From NCBI GenBank assembly GCA_964473365.1, contig CAYYOV010000012.1, forward strand, positions 21,479 to 85,478: a stretch of 64,000 nucleotides of DNA, in the 5' to 3' direction. Under the pieces are notes generated by a model. It saw nothing but the letters and a program-made list of their open reading frames with translations. It was not told the DNA's origin and searched no databases. A program made the position numbers and the translations under genes. Below, piece by piece: positions 9,139 through 17,610 of the stretch. Every line of letters begins with the position of its first letter. Within the stretch, counting starts at the first letter, position 1. The DNA comes from 2-02-FULL-55-14 sp964473365 (GTDB lineage Bacteria > Bacteroidota > Ignavibacteria > UBA10030).

Positions 9139-10593
9139 TTAGCTCAACTTCGCCCGCAACACATCATTCACCACCTTCGGGTTCGCCTTCCCCTTCATCC
9201 GCTTCATCACTTCACCGACGAAGAATCCGAAGACCTGCTGCTTCCCGGCGCGGAATTTTTCGACCTCGGCTGGATTGGCTGCCAGGATCTCGTCAATGAT
9301 CTGCTCGATCGCACCCGAGTCCGAGATCTGCACCAGTCCCTTCCGCTTGATGACGGCCTCGGGGTCCTCGTTCGCCGCCATCATCTCCTCGAAGACCTCC
9401 TTGCCGATCTTGCCGCTGATGGTCCCGTCTACGATGAGGTTGATCATCGACGCCAGGCGCCCGGGAGTGACGGCCAGGTCGGTAAGCTCCGTGCGCTGCT
9501 CATTGACGACTCGGAGCACCTCCGTCATTGTCCAGTTACTGGCCAGCTTGACCGTCTCGTCATTCTTTTTCGCCAGCCCGCCCACGACCAATTCGAAGTA
9601 GTCGGCGAGTGGCTTCTCCGCGGTCAGGATGTCGGCATCATACTTGGGAAGATGGTATGACGACACATACCGATCGCGACGGACCTCGGGGAACTCCGGC
9701 AATGCCGAGCGGGCCGTGTCGATCCACGGCTCGTCGACGACCACTGGGACGAGATCGGGCTCCGGGAAGTATCGATAGTCGTGGGCCTCTTCCTTGGACC
9801 GCATCGGAACGGCGATGCCCTGCGCCGAATCCCAGAGCATCGTCTCCTGCACGACGCGTCCCCCCGACTCCAGCACCTCGATCTGACGGTTGATCTCGAA
9901 CTCGATCGCCCGTTCGACGAACCGGAACGAGTTCATGTTCTTGACCTCGGTCTTCGTCCCGAACGCGGCGGCGCCGACCTTCCGGACGGACACGTTGGCG
10001 TCGCACCGAAGGCTCCCTTCTTCCATGTTGCCGTCGCAGATCCCCAGATACGTCACGATCTGGCGGATCGTCTGGAGGTATCGCGAGGCCTCGGCGGGCG
10101 TACGGATATCGGGCTCGCTGACGATCTCGATGAGCGGCACACCACACCGGTTCAGGTCGACGAGCGAATCGATGTCCAGGTCGTGGATCGATTTGCCCGC
10201 GTCCTCTTCCATGTGGATGCGGGTGATACCCACGCGTCGGCGGGAGCCGTCGGGCATCTCGAACTCGATCCAACCCTTCGAGCAGATCGGCTCGTCGAAT
10301 TGAGAGATCTGATAGCCCTTCGGCAGGTCGGGGTAGAAGTAGTTCTTCCGGGCGAACGACGACCGCGGCCGGATCGTGCAATGCGTCGCCAACCCCATGA
10401 GGAGCGTGAACTCCACGACCTGGCGGTTCAGTACCGGCAGTACGCCAGGCATGCCGAGGCAGATCGGACAGACGTTGCTGTTCGGATTGTCGCCAAAACG
10501 CGTCGAGCACCCGCAGAAGGCTTTCGACGCCGTCTTGAGCTGTGCGTGGACCTCAAGTCCGATGACCGGCTCGTAGGCGGGATTCCAAGGCAT
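9139..10593 (-). CDS. gatB: Asp-tRNA(Asn)/Glu-tRNA(Gln) amidotransferase subunit B
   Basis: 484 residues from ATG 10593. GatB is the kinase/tRNA-binding subunit of GatCAB, which amidates mischarged Glu-tRNA(Gln) and/or Asp-tRNA(Asn). The protein opens MPWNPAYEPVIGLEVHAQL, followed by the CGC...CPICLG cysteine set that binds zinc, and ends in the helical YqeY-like tail (WTMTEVLRVVNEQRTELTDL onward). A TTG two codons further upstream would also keep frame, but ATG 10593 gives the expected N-terminus. No gatA or gatC lies beside it. Length and motifs are normal. Confidence 0.95.
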   Translation of the reverse strand: MPWNPAYEPVIGLEVHAQLKTASKAFCGCSTRFGDNPNSNVCPICLGMPGVLPVLNRQVVEFTLLMGLATHCTIRPRSSFARKNYFYPDLPKGYQISQFDEPICSKGWIEFEMPDGSRRRVGITRIHMEEDAGKSIHDLDIDSLVDLNRCGVPLIEIVSEPDIRTPAEASRYLQTIRQIVTYLGICDGNMEEGSLRCDANVSVRKVGAAAFGTKTEVKNMNSFRFVERAIEFEINRQIEVLESGGRVVQETMLWDSAQGIAVPMRSKEEAHDYRYFPEPDLVPVVVDEPWIDTARSALPEFPEVRRDRYVSSYHLPKYDADILTAEKPLADYFELVVGGLAKKNDETVKLASNWTMTEVLRVVNEQRTELTDLAVTPGRLASMINLIVDGTISGKIGKEVFEEMMAANEDPEAVIKRKGLVQISDSGAIEQIIDEILAANPAEVEKFRAGKQQVFGFFVGEVMKRMKGKANPKVVNDVLRAKLS

Positions 10594-10636
10594 GTGCAAA
10601 GAGACTTCTGTTAGAGATCTTAGTGAACACTGATAC

Positions 10637-10735
10637 GTAGGCAGTATGCAGGTCGCGGCAGGTCAGGCTCAGGCTGAGTTCTGTTTCAAAGAACTCATCC
10701 TGCCTTTTGCCTGGAGACTCCTGCCTACTGCCTAC
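10637..10735. repeat. Long imperfect hairpin repeat, copy 1
   Basis: The outer arms GTAGGCAGTATGCAGG (10637-10652) and CCTGCCTACTGCCTAC (10720-10735) are complementary except for one base. A central hairpin pairs GAGTTCT (10676-10682) with AGAACTC (10690-10696). The whole 99 bp could fold into one stem between sucC and gatB and may end sucC transcripts. A second, diverged copy with GCAGTATGCAGG arms lies at 12500-12587, which suggests a REP/BIME-like dispersed repeat. Confidence 0.65.
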
Positions 10736-10743
10736 TTGCTCCT

Positions 10744-11907
10744 TCACGCTGCGATGGCTTGCGTCACCTTCTGGGCGGCTTCCTTCAGACTGCCGGCCAC
10801 GAGAAAGCTAAGGCCGGAGTTCTTCAGGATGTCGGCAGCGAGGTCGGCGTTGGTACCGGCCAATCGGACGACGATAGGCACTTTCACGTGGACGTTCTTC
10901 GCTGCTTCGACGACGCCTGTCGCCACGCGGTCGCATCGGACGATGCCGCCGAAGATATTGATGAGGATCGCCTTGACGTGCGGGTCCTTCAGGATGATCT
11001 TGAAGCCGGCTTCGACCGTCTTGGCATTCGCGCCGCCGCCGACATCGAGGAAGTTCGCTGGCATCCCGCCTGCGAGCTTGATGATGTCCATCGTTCCCAT
11101 CGCAAGACCGGCGCCGTTGACCATACAGCCCACGTTCCCGTCGAGCTTGATGTAGTTGAGGTTCGAGGCCGAAGCTTCGACCTCTAGCGGGTCCTCTTCG
11201 TCCAGATCTCGCAAGTCCGCCAGTTCCGGATGCCGATAGAGGGCGTTGTCGTCAAAGTTGATCTTGGCGTCGAGCGCAAGCACGTCGCCTTCCTTGGTCA
11301 CCACAAGGGGATTGATCTCGGCGAGCGACGCATCCGTGGCCTCATATGCCTTCGCGAGCGCCAGAAGAAACTTGACGCCATTCTTGAACGCGTCTCCCTT
11401 GAGTCCGAGCCCAAAGCAGAGATTGCGCGCCTGGAACGCCTGCAGTCCGATGCCCGGTGCGATCGCTTCCTTCAGGATCTTCTCGGGCGTCTCTTCGGCC
11501 ACTTTTTCGATCTCCATCCCGCCTTCGGTCGAGACCATCACGACATTCTGCGACCGGCTACGGTCTAACGTGATACCGACATAGAGCTCGCGGGCGATGT
11601 TCATCCCCTGCTCGATGAGCAAGCGCTTGACGATGCGACCTTCGGGACCCGTTTGGTGGGTCACGAGGCGCATGCCGAGGATCTCGCTGGCACGCTGACG
11701 GACCTCGTCGATGCTCCGGGCCAGCTTCACGCCACCCCCTTTGCCGCGTCCGCCCGCATGGATCTGGGCCTTCACAACCCAGACCTCTCCTCCGACCGAC
11801 TTCGCGGCGGCAACCGCCTCGTCGATCGTGAACGCGACCTGCCCCCTCGGGACAGGGACGCCGAATTTCTTGAGGATCTCTTTGCCTTGGTATTCGTGGA
11901 TCTTCAT
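10744..11907 (-). CDS. sucC: Succinyl-CoA synthetase (ADP-forming) beta subunit
   Basis: 387 residues, the usual size. Together with SucD it makes ATP (or GTP) from succinyl-CoA in the TCA cycle. The ATP-grasp domain opens MKIHEYQGKEILKKFGV and carries the glycine-rich AGGRGKGGGVK loop; the C-terminal CoA-ligase domain contains GNVGCMVNGAGLAM and DVGGGAN. The alpha subunit gene sucD is not adjacent, which is common in this bacterial group. It is separated from gatB by the hairpin repeat at 10637-10735 and by 101 bp from the DUF2007 gene upstream. Confidence 0.96.
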   Translation of the reverse strand: MKIHEYQGKEILKKFGVPVPRGQVAFTIDEAVAAAKSVGGEVWVVKAQIHAGGRGKGGGVKLARSIDEVRQRASEILGMRLVTHQTGPEGRIVKRLLIEQGMNIARELYVGITLDRSRSQNVVMVSTEGGMEIEKVAEETPEKILKEAIAPGIGLQAFQARNLCFGLGLKGDAFKNGVKFLLALAKAYEATDASLAEINPLVVTKEGDVLALDAKINFDDNALYRHPELADLRDLDEEDPLEVEASASNLNYIKLDGNVGCMVNGAGLAMGTMDIIKLAGGMPANFLDVGGGANAKTVEAGFKIILKDPHVKAILINIFGGIVRCDRVATGVVEAAKNVHVKVPIVVRLAGTNADLAADILKNSGLSFLVAGSLKEAAQKVTQAIAA

Positions 11908-12008
11908 GTCGTTCTCCGGTTAGCCAATGTACATTCTTGTCAAAAGGTTCGACGGTTCAACGTGATAGGGATCGGGTCATCGATCCAGGCCTTCGGTCGG
12001 ACCCGCTC

Positions 12009-12485
12009 TCAGCTCGCCTCCCCGCCGCCACTCCATTCGTCCAGGACCTCGCTTGCGTTCACAAATTCCTGGACCGGTACGAAGATCTTCGCCGGCTTCC
12101 TCAACGCCGATCGCGAGAACGCCGAATCACCCGCCCCGTCCCACACATATCCGATCGGCAAGAAGTCGCGCGTTACGACCTTGAAGCCCGCCTCCTCCAG
12201 CACCGACTTTGCCAGTTCCGCATCGTTGATCTCGAACGAAGAATAGACCAACGCCCAATCCTGCTCGACGATCACCTGCTGGTGGTCGTCACAGAGTGCA
12301 CGCCCGTTCGAGATCCTCACACAGTCCTTGCACAACGGCACAGCACAAATGACGCAGGCCGCAAATGCCGGGCGGCTCCCGTGCGTGTCGCAACGGACGG
12401 TGCCGTCGTCGACAAGCAACGTACCGCACGAAGGGCAGTACTCGCTATCGTCGGCGATGTCAGTATGACAACCGGGGCATTTCAA
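12009..12485 (-). CDS. Zinc-ribbon/B-box-like protein with a DUF2007-type C-terminus
   Basis: 158 residues in three parts. A zinc ribbon uses Cys3/Cys6 and Cys17/Cys20. A second cluster (Cys32, His35, Cys44, Cys47, Cys52, Cys55, Cys65, His68) is spaced like a B-box zinc finger. The C-terminal 75 residues, with AELAKSVLEEAGFKV and a closing FVPVQEFVNASEVLDEW, resemble the DUF2007 'putative signal transducing' fold. No enzyme motif is present; a small adaptor or sensor is likely. The start appears to be TTG (no ATG or GTG in frame nearby). The gene lies between sucC and pruA, without an obvious functional tie. Confidence 0.7.
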   Translation of the reverse strand: MKCPGCHTDIADDSEYCPSCGTLLVDDGTVRCDTHGSRPAFAACVICAVPLCKDCVRISNGRALCDDHQQVIVEQDWALVYSSFEINDAELAKSVLEEAGFKVVTRDFLPIGYVWDGAGDSAFSRSALRKPAKIFVPVQEFVNASEVLDEWSGGGEAS

Positions 12486-12499
12486 CGAACATTCAAGGG

Positions 12500-12587
12500 A
12501 AGTGAGCAGTATGCAGGTGCTCTCACGCCATGGTCAGGCAGAATGGAAGACTGTGCAATGACCTGCCTACTGCGTCTCTCACTTCAC
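12500..12587. repeat. Long imperfect hairpin repeat, copy 2
   Basis: GCAGTATGCAGGT (12506-12518) pairs with ACCTGCCTACTGC (12561-12573) with one mismatch, and outer AAGTGAG/CTCACTT arms extend the stem to about 12500-12587. It fills the gap between pruA and the DUF2007 gene and overlaps the pruA stop codon. It has the same arm sequence as the element at 10637-10735, but a different centre. Confidence 0.55.
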
Positions 12588-14135
12588 CTTCTCCGCGATC
12601 GACTTGCCCTGGAGGAAGAGGAGCAAGTAATCGTGGCCGCCGGCTTTCGAGTCGGTGCCAGACATATTGAACCCGCCGAACGGATGGACGCCGACGAGCG
12701 CGCCGGTGATCTTCCGATTGACGTAGAAGTTGCCGACATGAAAGCGCTGCTTGGCCTTCTCGATCTTCTTTCGATCGTTCGTCCAAACACCACCCGTCAG
12801 CCCGAATTCCGTGTTATTCGCGACCCGAAGTCCTTCTTCGAAGTCCTTCACCTTGATGATGGCAAGGACGGGACCGAAGATCTCTTCCTGGGCGATCGTG
12901 TCAGTCGGCTTCACGTCGGCGATCACGGTCGGGAGAATGAAATACCCGTCACCCGCCCCCTTCTTTCCGCCTGCCACAAGACGTCCGCCCTGCTTGATAC
13001 CCGTCTCGATATATGACAGGATCTTCTCCTGCGAGCCCCGATTTACGACCGGGCCCATGTAGTTTTTCGGATCTTCGGCACGACCGACGGGCAGACGCTC
13101 GGTCTTATCCTTCACGAGCTGGACGAACCTCTCGTAGACCTTTTCGACCACGAGTGCGCGCGAAGCTGCAGAACATTTCTGCCCCTGGAAGCCGAAGGCG
13201 GAAGCGACCGTCGCCTGCGCAGCGGCGTCGAGATCGGTCTTGTCGTCGATAAGGATGGAGTCCTTGCCACCCATCTCGGCGACCACCCGTTTCAGCCACT
13301 TCTGTCCCGGCTGGACCTTGGCCGCCAGTTCGTAGATGTGGATGCCGACCTCCTTCGAACCGGTGAACGAGACGAAGCGCGTCTTCGGATGCGCGACCAT
13401 CGTGTCGCCGACCGATCCGCCGGGTCCTGAGACAAAGTTGATGACACCCGCCGGCAGGCCCACCTCACGCATGAGGTCGAAGAACATCCATCCGGTGAGC
13501 GGCGAATCGCTCGACGGTTTCAACACGACCGTGTTTCCCGTGACGACCGCGGCGGACGTCATGCCGGCAAGGATCGCCAGGGCGAAATTCCAAGGCGGCA
13601 CCACGACACCGACACCCAGCGGAAGATAGCGGAGCTCCCCCTTCTCCCCGGGATTCCTCACAACGGGTTGTGGGCCGCCGAGTCGGTGCATCTCGCGAGC
13701 GTAGAATTCCAGGAAGTCGATCGCCTCTGCGGTATCCGCGTCCGCCTCCGGCCACGTCTTCCCCACCTCGTAGATCATGACGGCGCTGAACTCGTGCTTC
13801 CGCTTTCGCATGACCTTGGCGGCCTTGAACAAATAGTCCGCGCGCTTCTTGTAGTCCACGTACTGCCATTCTTCAAAGGTCGCCGCGGCCGTCTCGACCG
13901 CTTTGATCGCCATCGCCGCATCGGCCTTCTGGAAGATCCCGACGACCTGAGCCGGATCGGACGGGTTGTACGACTTCAGCTTGTCGTTCGTGATGATCTC
14001 TTCGTTGCCGATCACCACCGGATACTCCTTGCCAAGTCGGGCGCGGACCTTTGCGAGTGCTGCTTCCATTGCCTTCGCATTCGCCGGCTTCGAAAAGTCG
14101 GTGAGGGGCTCATTCTTGAACTTCGGGAACGCCAT
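12579..14135 (-). CDS. pruA: 1-pyrroline-5-carboxylate (L-glutamate gamma-semialdehyde) dehydrogenase
   Basis: 518 residues of the aldehyde dehydrogenase superfamily, closest in layout to the monofunctional PruA/RocA type that oxidises glutamate semialdehyde to glutamate in proline breakdown. It shows the NAD-site VVPPWNFALAI, the general base Glu287 in VAEMGGKDS, the nucleophile Cys321 in FGFQGQKCSAASR, and the C-terminal GVHPFGGFNMSGTDSKAGG segment that is characteristic of this family. No proline dehydrogenase lies beside it. A 213-bp gap with the terminator of the upstream transcript precedes it, so it has its own promoter. The stop codon lies inside a hairpin repeat. Confidence 0.93.
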   Translation of the reverse strand: MAFPKFKNEPLTDFSKPANAKAMEAALAKVRARLGKEYPVVIGNEEIITNDKLKSYNPSDPAQVVGIFQKADAAMAIKAVETAAATFEEWQYVDYKKRADYLFKAAKVMRKRKHEFSAVMIYEVGKTWPEADADTAEAIDFLEFYAREMHRLGGPQPVVRNPGEKGELRYLPLGVGVVVPPWNFALAILAGMTSAAVVTGNTVVLKPSSDSPLTGWMFFDLMREVGLPAGVINFVSGPGGSVGDTMVAHPKTRFVSFTGSKEVGIHIYELAAKVQPGQKWLKRVVAEMGGKDSILIDDKTDLDAAAQATVASAFGFQGQKCSAASRALVVEKVYERFVQLVKDKTERLPVGRAEDPKNYMGPVVNRGSQEKILSYIETGIKQGGRLVAGGKKGAGDGYFILPTVIADVKPTDTIAQEEIFGPVLAIIKVKDFEEGLRVANNTEFGLTGGVWTNDRKKIEKAKQRFHVGNFYVNRKITGALVGVHPFGGFNMSGTDSKAGGHDYLLLFLQGKSIAEKVK

Positions 14136-14295
14136 GGGACATCCTTTCGACCAAGGGGAAAAGAAGTGTCACGCCATGTACCTGTGGCCCGACGACGCAG
14201 AGCGAGACATCGGATCAGGAGGACCGATTCGATCTCTTCGGTCCGCCATACGGGCTTTTCGGCGCGGATATGAATAATACCGTAAAAAGAGGCTG

Positions 14296-14329
14296 AAAAA
14301 AAGGGCCTTCCTGTGTTCGAGGAAGGCCC
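14296..14329 (-). terminator. Intrinsic terminator of the murein-recycling transcript
   Basis: A perfect 10-bp stem (GGGCCTTCCT at 14303-14312, AGGAAGGCCC at 14320-14329) with a 7-base loop is followed on the minus strand by seven T's (14302-14296). It starts 20 bp after the stop of the small membrane protein, marking the end of the operon. Confidence 0.93.
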
Positions 14330-14348
14330 TGAGGACGCAACGGCTCGG

Positions 14349-14744
14349 TCACGCAGACGGGCCGGGAGGCTTCTGCTTCAACCGCAGATACGAGATCAGG
14401 AAAAGGAGGCCGAGCATTGCATCAATGCCTCCGAAGGCGAGTAGCGCTCCTCCAACCCTGCCTTGAAACGCCAGGACCGCGAGGGCGATCGTGAACGACC
14501 ACTTCTCCACGATCGATGGGAGCATGAGGAGCCGATACCTGACGGGATCTTGGGCGATGATCAGGAAGACGAGCTGGAATGCGATGACAACACCGACGAA
14601 TCCGTAGAAGAACTCCGGATGTGTGATGGCAGGCGGAGTGTCGATGCCCACCCGCTCTTCCATGAAATATTGCGGAAGCATCACGATCAATCCGTAGATC
14701 CCTGCCGCGCGGAAGACGCGGCTCCCGAAGACTGCGGAGTTCAC
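14349..14744 (-). CDS. Small integral membrane protein, unrecognised family
   Basis: 131 residues with four likely membrane spans (about 12-28, 46-63, 80-100, 103-122). I do not recognise the family and see no catalytic motif. Its GTG start overlaps the stop of the NagZ-beta-lactamase fusion gene by four bases (GTGA), so its translation is coupled to that gene and it is the last gene before the terminator at 14296-14329. A role alongside cell-wall recycling is suggested only by position. Confidence 0.7.
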   Translation of the reverse strand: MNSAVFGSRVFRAAGIYGLIVMLPQYFMEERVGIDTPPAITHPEFFYGFVGVVIAFQLVFLIIAQDPVRYRLLMLPSIVEKWSFTIALAVLAFQGRVGGALLAFGGIDAMLGLLFLISYLRLKQKPPGPSA

Positions 14745-17608
14745 TTGGTCCCCCCTTGTATCGCTTCATAGATGGCGTTGTGGACCCGAGGGCGGACCTG
14801 GCCGAGCTTGTTGTTTACGCGCGTCGGGTGAACGCGGTTCGTGAGCAGAATGACGACGAGACCAGCCTCCGGGTCGCCCACGACCGAGGTCCCCGTGAAA
14901 CCAGTGTGGAGGAAGGTGCGCTGCGAGCTGTAACGGCCTGAGAACGATCGTTCGCCGAATTTCGTGTCCCACCCGATCGCGCGACTGCTGCCGTCCGACT
15001 GACGCGTCGTGAACCGGCGCACCGTCGATTCCTGCAGATATCGCGTCCCTCCGTAGGTTCCTCCGTTCATGAGCATCTGCATGAAGATCGCAAGATCGGG
15101 TGCCGTCGAGAACAATCCCGCATGTCCGGAGATGCCACCCAGCGTGGCGGCATTCTCGTCGTGCACCCGGCCGCGCACCGCTTCGCCCGTTTTCTTCCAA
15201 TAGGTATCGACCTCGGTCGGAGCGATCCGATCGCGAATCGACGCCGGAGGGTTATACATCGTCGTCCTCATCCCCAACGGCTTGAAGAAGACGGAATCGA
15301 CGAACCGGTCGAGGGTCGTGCCTGTGACCTGTTCGATGACGGCCATCATCGTGATGAGCCCGAGATCGCTGTAGAGCGTCGAATCACCGGTCCGATACAC
15401 CAACGGGGTCGCAAAGACCGAGTCGCGCACTTGCTGCGGCGTCTCGCAGAACTCGTAGAATTTTCGCCACGCCGGCAAGCCGCTGTTGTGGACCATCAGG
15501 TTCAAGAGAGTGATCTCCCCCTTCCCCCGCTGGCCGAAGGCCGGAACGAATTTCGCGACCCGGTCATCGAGGGCGATCTTCTTCTCGTCGACGAGACGCA
15601 TCACCGCGGTCGTCGTCGACACCACCTTGGTCACCGAAGCAAGGTCGTACATGGTATTCGGCTGGACCGCTTGCGGATAGATGCTGTAGTCCATGCCACC
15701 AAATGCTTTGTGATACACCACGTTTCCGTTGTGGACAGCGAGGACCACGCCGCCTGGAAACGCGGAGTCTGCGACCGCCTGGATCATGACGGAGTCGACC
15801 TGACGCAACGCCACCGATGACATACCAGCTTCTTCGGGCATCGCACGGCGCAGGAGGGTCTTCGGATATGTCAGTCCTGCGCCATACGAGTACCGCCCTG
15901 GGATCGTGACGGGCAATCGTCCGGACGCCGGCTCTTCCGCGAACAGCACTTCGGCCATCGCCTGCTGCATCACGTCGCCATCGGAGTAGCCACAAACGTA
16001 CGTGTCGAACGGCGGTAGGTCTGCCGCCACGTACGGATTTCCGAAGGAAACTCCGATCATCGGTTTCTTCAATTCAGCCAAACGCTTCACGAGAGCCGTT
16101 TGTTTCGGGTCGACAAACCCGGACATGGCTCCTGAGCGCGTGAAGAGGTGGAGTTGGACGATGACGATATCGGCCCGCTTCGCTCGCGCCACAACCGAAT
16201 CGAAGGCGGTGACGTTCGAGGAGGGGTCGAGCTGCAGGAAATCCACGGGGCCATCCCACCGGCCTTTGAGATACCGGTCGAACTGAACGCCATCCTCCGG
16301 ATCGACCTCATCCGTGATGACCACGTCGGCGATCCGCCGCTTGTCTACCTTCGACAACGGCACAAGGGACGATCCGTTCCCGAGGACGGTGACGGCCTTT
16401 CGGGCGATCTCGAGCGCCATGATCTGGTGTTCGCGCCGGTTGATGATCGATGCGACCTTGCTCACGTCAACGAACCGATCGTGATCCAGTCCCGCCTGCT
16501 GCTTGGCGGCGAGCAGTTTGCGGACTGATCGTTCGATGCGTGCTTCGGAGAGCTCCCCCCGACGCACCGCGGCAACGATGGCATCGATCGCCACGTCGGC
16601 ATCGACCGGCATGAGCACCAGGTCGACACCGGCTTTGAGGGCGAGAATGACGGCTTCTCCGGGATGATACCGGGAGGCGACGCCCTGCATGACCATCGCA
16701 TCGGTCACGATGAGACCGTCGAAACCCAGTTCTTGCTGGAGCAGGCCCGTTGTAATCTTCTCCGACACCGTGGCTGGCGTCTGTGCAGCGGAGTCGAGAA
16801 CGGGAACGGCGAGATGGCCGACCATGACCGACCGAACGCCGGCCTTGATGAGCTCCCGAAAGGGGGTCAATTCGAATGTGTCAAGCCGCGCCCGGCTGAA
16901 GCTGAGCGTCGACAGTCCCAAATGCGTATCGACATCCGTGTCACCGTGACCGGGAAAATGCTTCGCCGTCGAGATCATTCCGCCGTCTTGCGTCCCGTTC
17001 GTGAATGCTACGCTCATGTCGGTGACGAGGCTAACATCGTCGCCGAACGCCCGAGTGTTGATGACCGGATTCTTGGCGTTGTTATTGACGTCGGCGGTCG
17101 GCGCATAGTTCTGATGGATGCCGAGCGCGCGACCCTCGACCGCCGTAATGCGGCCCACCTCGTACGCGTAGCGCGGATTCCGCGTGGCGCCAACGGCCAT
17201 CGATCGGGGGAACGTCGTCGAACGACGAATGCGCATGCCGACCCCCCATTCGAAATCAGCCCCGATGAGCAGCGGAACCTTCGCCAGCGCCTGCAGCTTG
17301 TTCAACTGGACCGGATACGCATAGACATCCCCGATCGATGCGATGAGCCCTCCGATCTTCCGATCACGCACAAGCCGGACGAGCCCCTGCCACTCCTCGG
17401 AATCTTCAGCATGATACGGCAGGAGCGACCAGACGTGGACCAGCTGCGCCGCCTTCTCCTCCAGGGTCATCGACGAAAGAGTCTGCTCGACCCACGCCGG
17501 ACCGTCCGGAGTCGCAGTGGCCGATTGCGGCGACACACCGACACATCCGAAGCCCAGGAGGAGGAAGAGAACGGCGAACATGGAAACCGTACGGAGGGAG
17601 TTGGTCAT
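14741..17608 (-). CDS. NagZ-type beta-N-acetylhexosaminidase (GH3) fused to a serine beta-lactamase-family domain
   Basis: 955 residues. An N-terminal hydrophobic segment with Cys22 could be a signal peptide or a non-standard lipoprotein signal. The GH3 barrel (about 45-400) carries KHFPGHGDT (216-224), the Asp227/His229 dyad that serves as acid/base in NagZ, and the nucleophile Asp303 in IVTDAMVM. A GH3 C-terminal-type domain (about 405-580) follows. The class C beta-lactamase/penicillin-binding domain (about 590-950) has SVTK (Ser658, Lys661), YSD at 746-748 where YxN is usual, and HTG at 901-903 in place of KTG. It probably removes GlcNAc from muropeptides; the second domain may be a peptidase or esterase on the same substrate. 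Such fusions are known in Bacteroidota. AmpG lies 2 bp upstream. Confidence 0.88.
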   Translation of the reverse strand: MTNSLRTVSMFAVLFLLLGFGCVGVSPQSATATPDGPAWVEQTLSSMTLEEKAAQLVHVWSLLPYHAEDSEEWQGLVRLVRDRKIGGLIASIGDVYAYPVQLNKLQALAKVPLLIGADFEWGVGMRIRRSTTFPRSMAVGATRNPRYAYEVGRITAVEGRALGIHQNYAPTADVNNNAKNPVINTRAFGDDVSLVTDMSVAFTNGTQDGGMISTAKHFPGHGDTDVDTHLGLSTLSFSRARLDTFELTPFRELIKAGVRSVMVGHLAVPVLDSAAQTPATVSEKITTGLLQQELGFDGLIVTDAMVMQGVASRYHPGEAVILALKAGVDLVLMPVDADVAIDAIVAAVRRGELSEARIERSVRKLLAAKQQAGLDHDRFVDVSKVASIINRREHQIMALEIARKAVTVLGNGSSLVPLSKVDKRRIADVVITDEVDPEDGVQFDRYLKGRWDGPVDFLQLDPSSNVTAFDSVVARAKRADIVIVQLHLFTRSGAMSGFVDPKQTALVKRLAELKKPMIGVSFGNPYVAADLPPFDTYVCGYSDGDVMQQAMAEVLFAEEPASGRLPVTIPGRYSYGAGLTYPKTLLRRAMPEEAGMSSVALRQVDSVMIQAVADSAFPGGVVLAVHNGNVVYHKAFGGMDYSIYPQAVQPNTMYDLASVTKVVSTTTAVMRLVDEKKIALDDRVAKFVPAFGQRGKGEITLLNLMVHNSGLPAWRKFYEFCETPQQVRDSVFATPLVYRTGDSTLYSDLGLITMMAVIEQVTGTTLDRFVDSVFFKPLGMRTTMYNPPASIRDRIAPTEVDTYWKKTGEAVRGRVHDENAATLGGISGHAGLFSTAPDLAIFMQMLMNGGTYGGTRYLQESTVRRFTTRQSDGSSRAIGWDTKFGERSFSGRYSSQRTFLHTGFTGTSVVGDPEAGLVVILLTNRVHPTRVNNKLGQVRPRVHNAIYEAIQGGTK

Positions 17609-17610
17609 GG

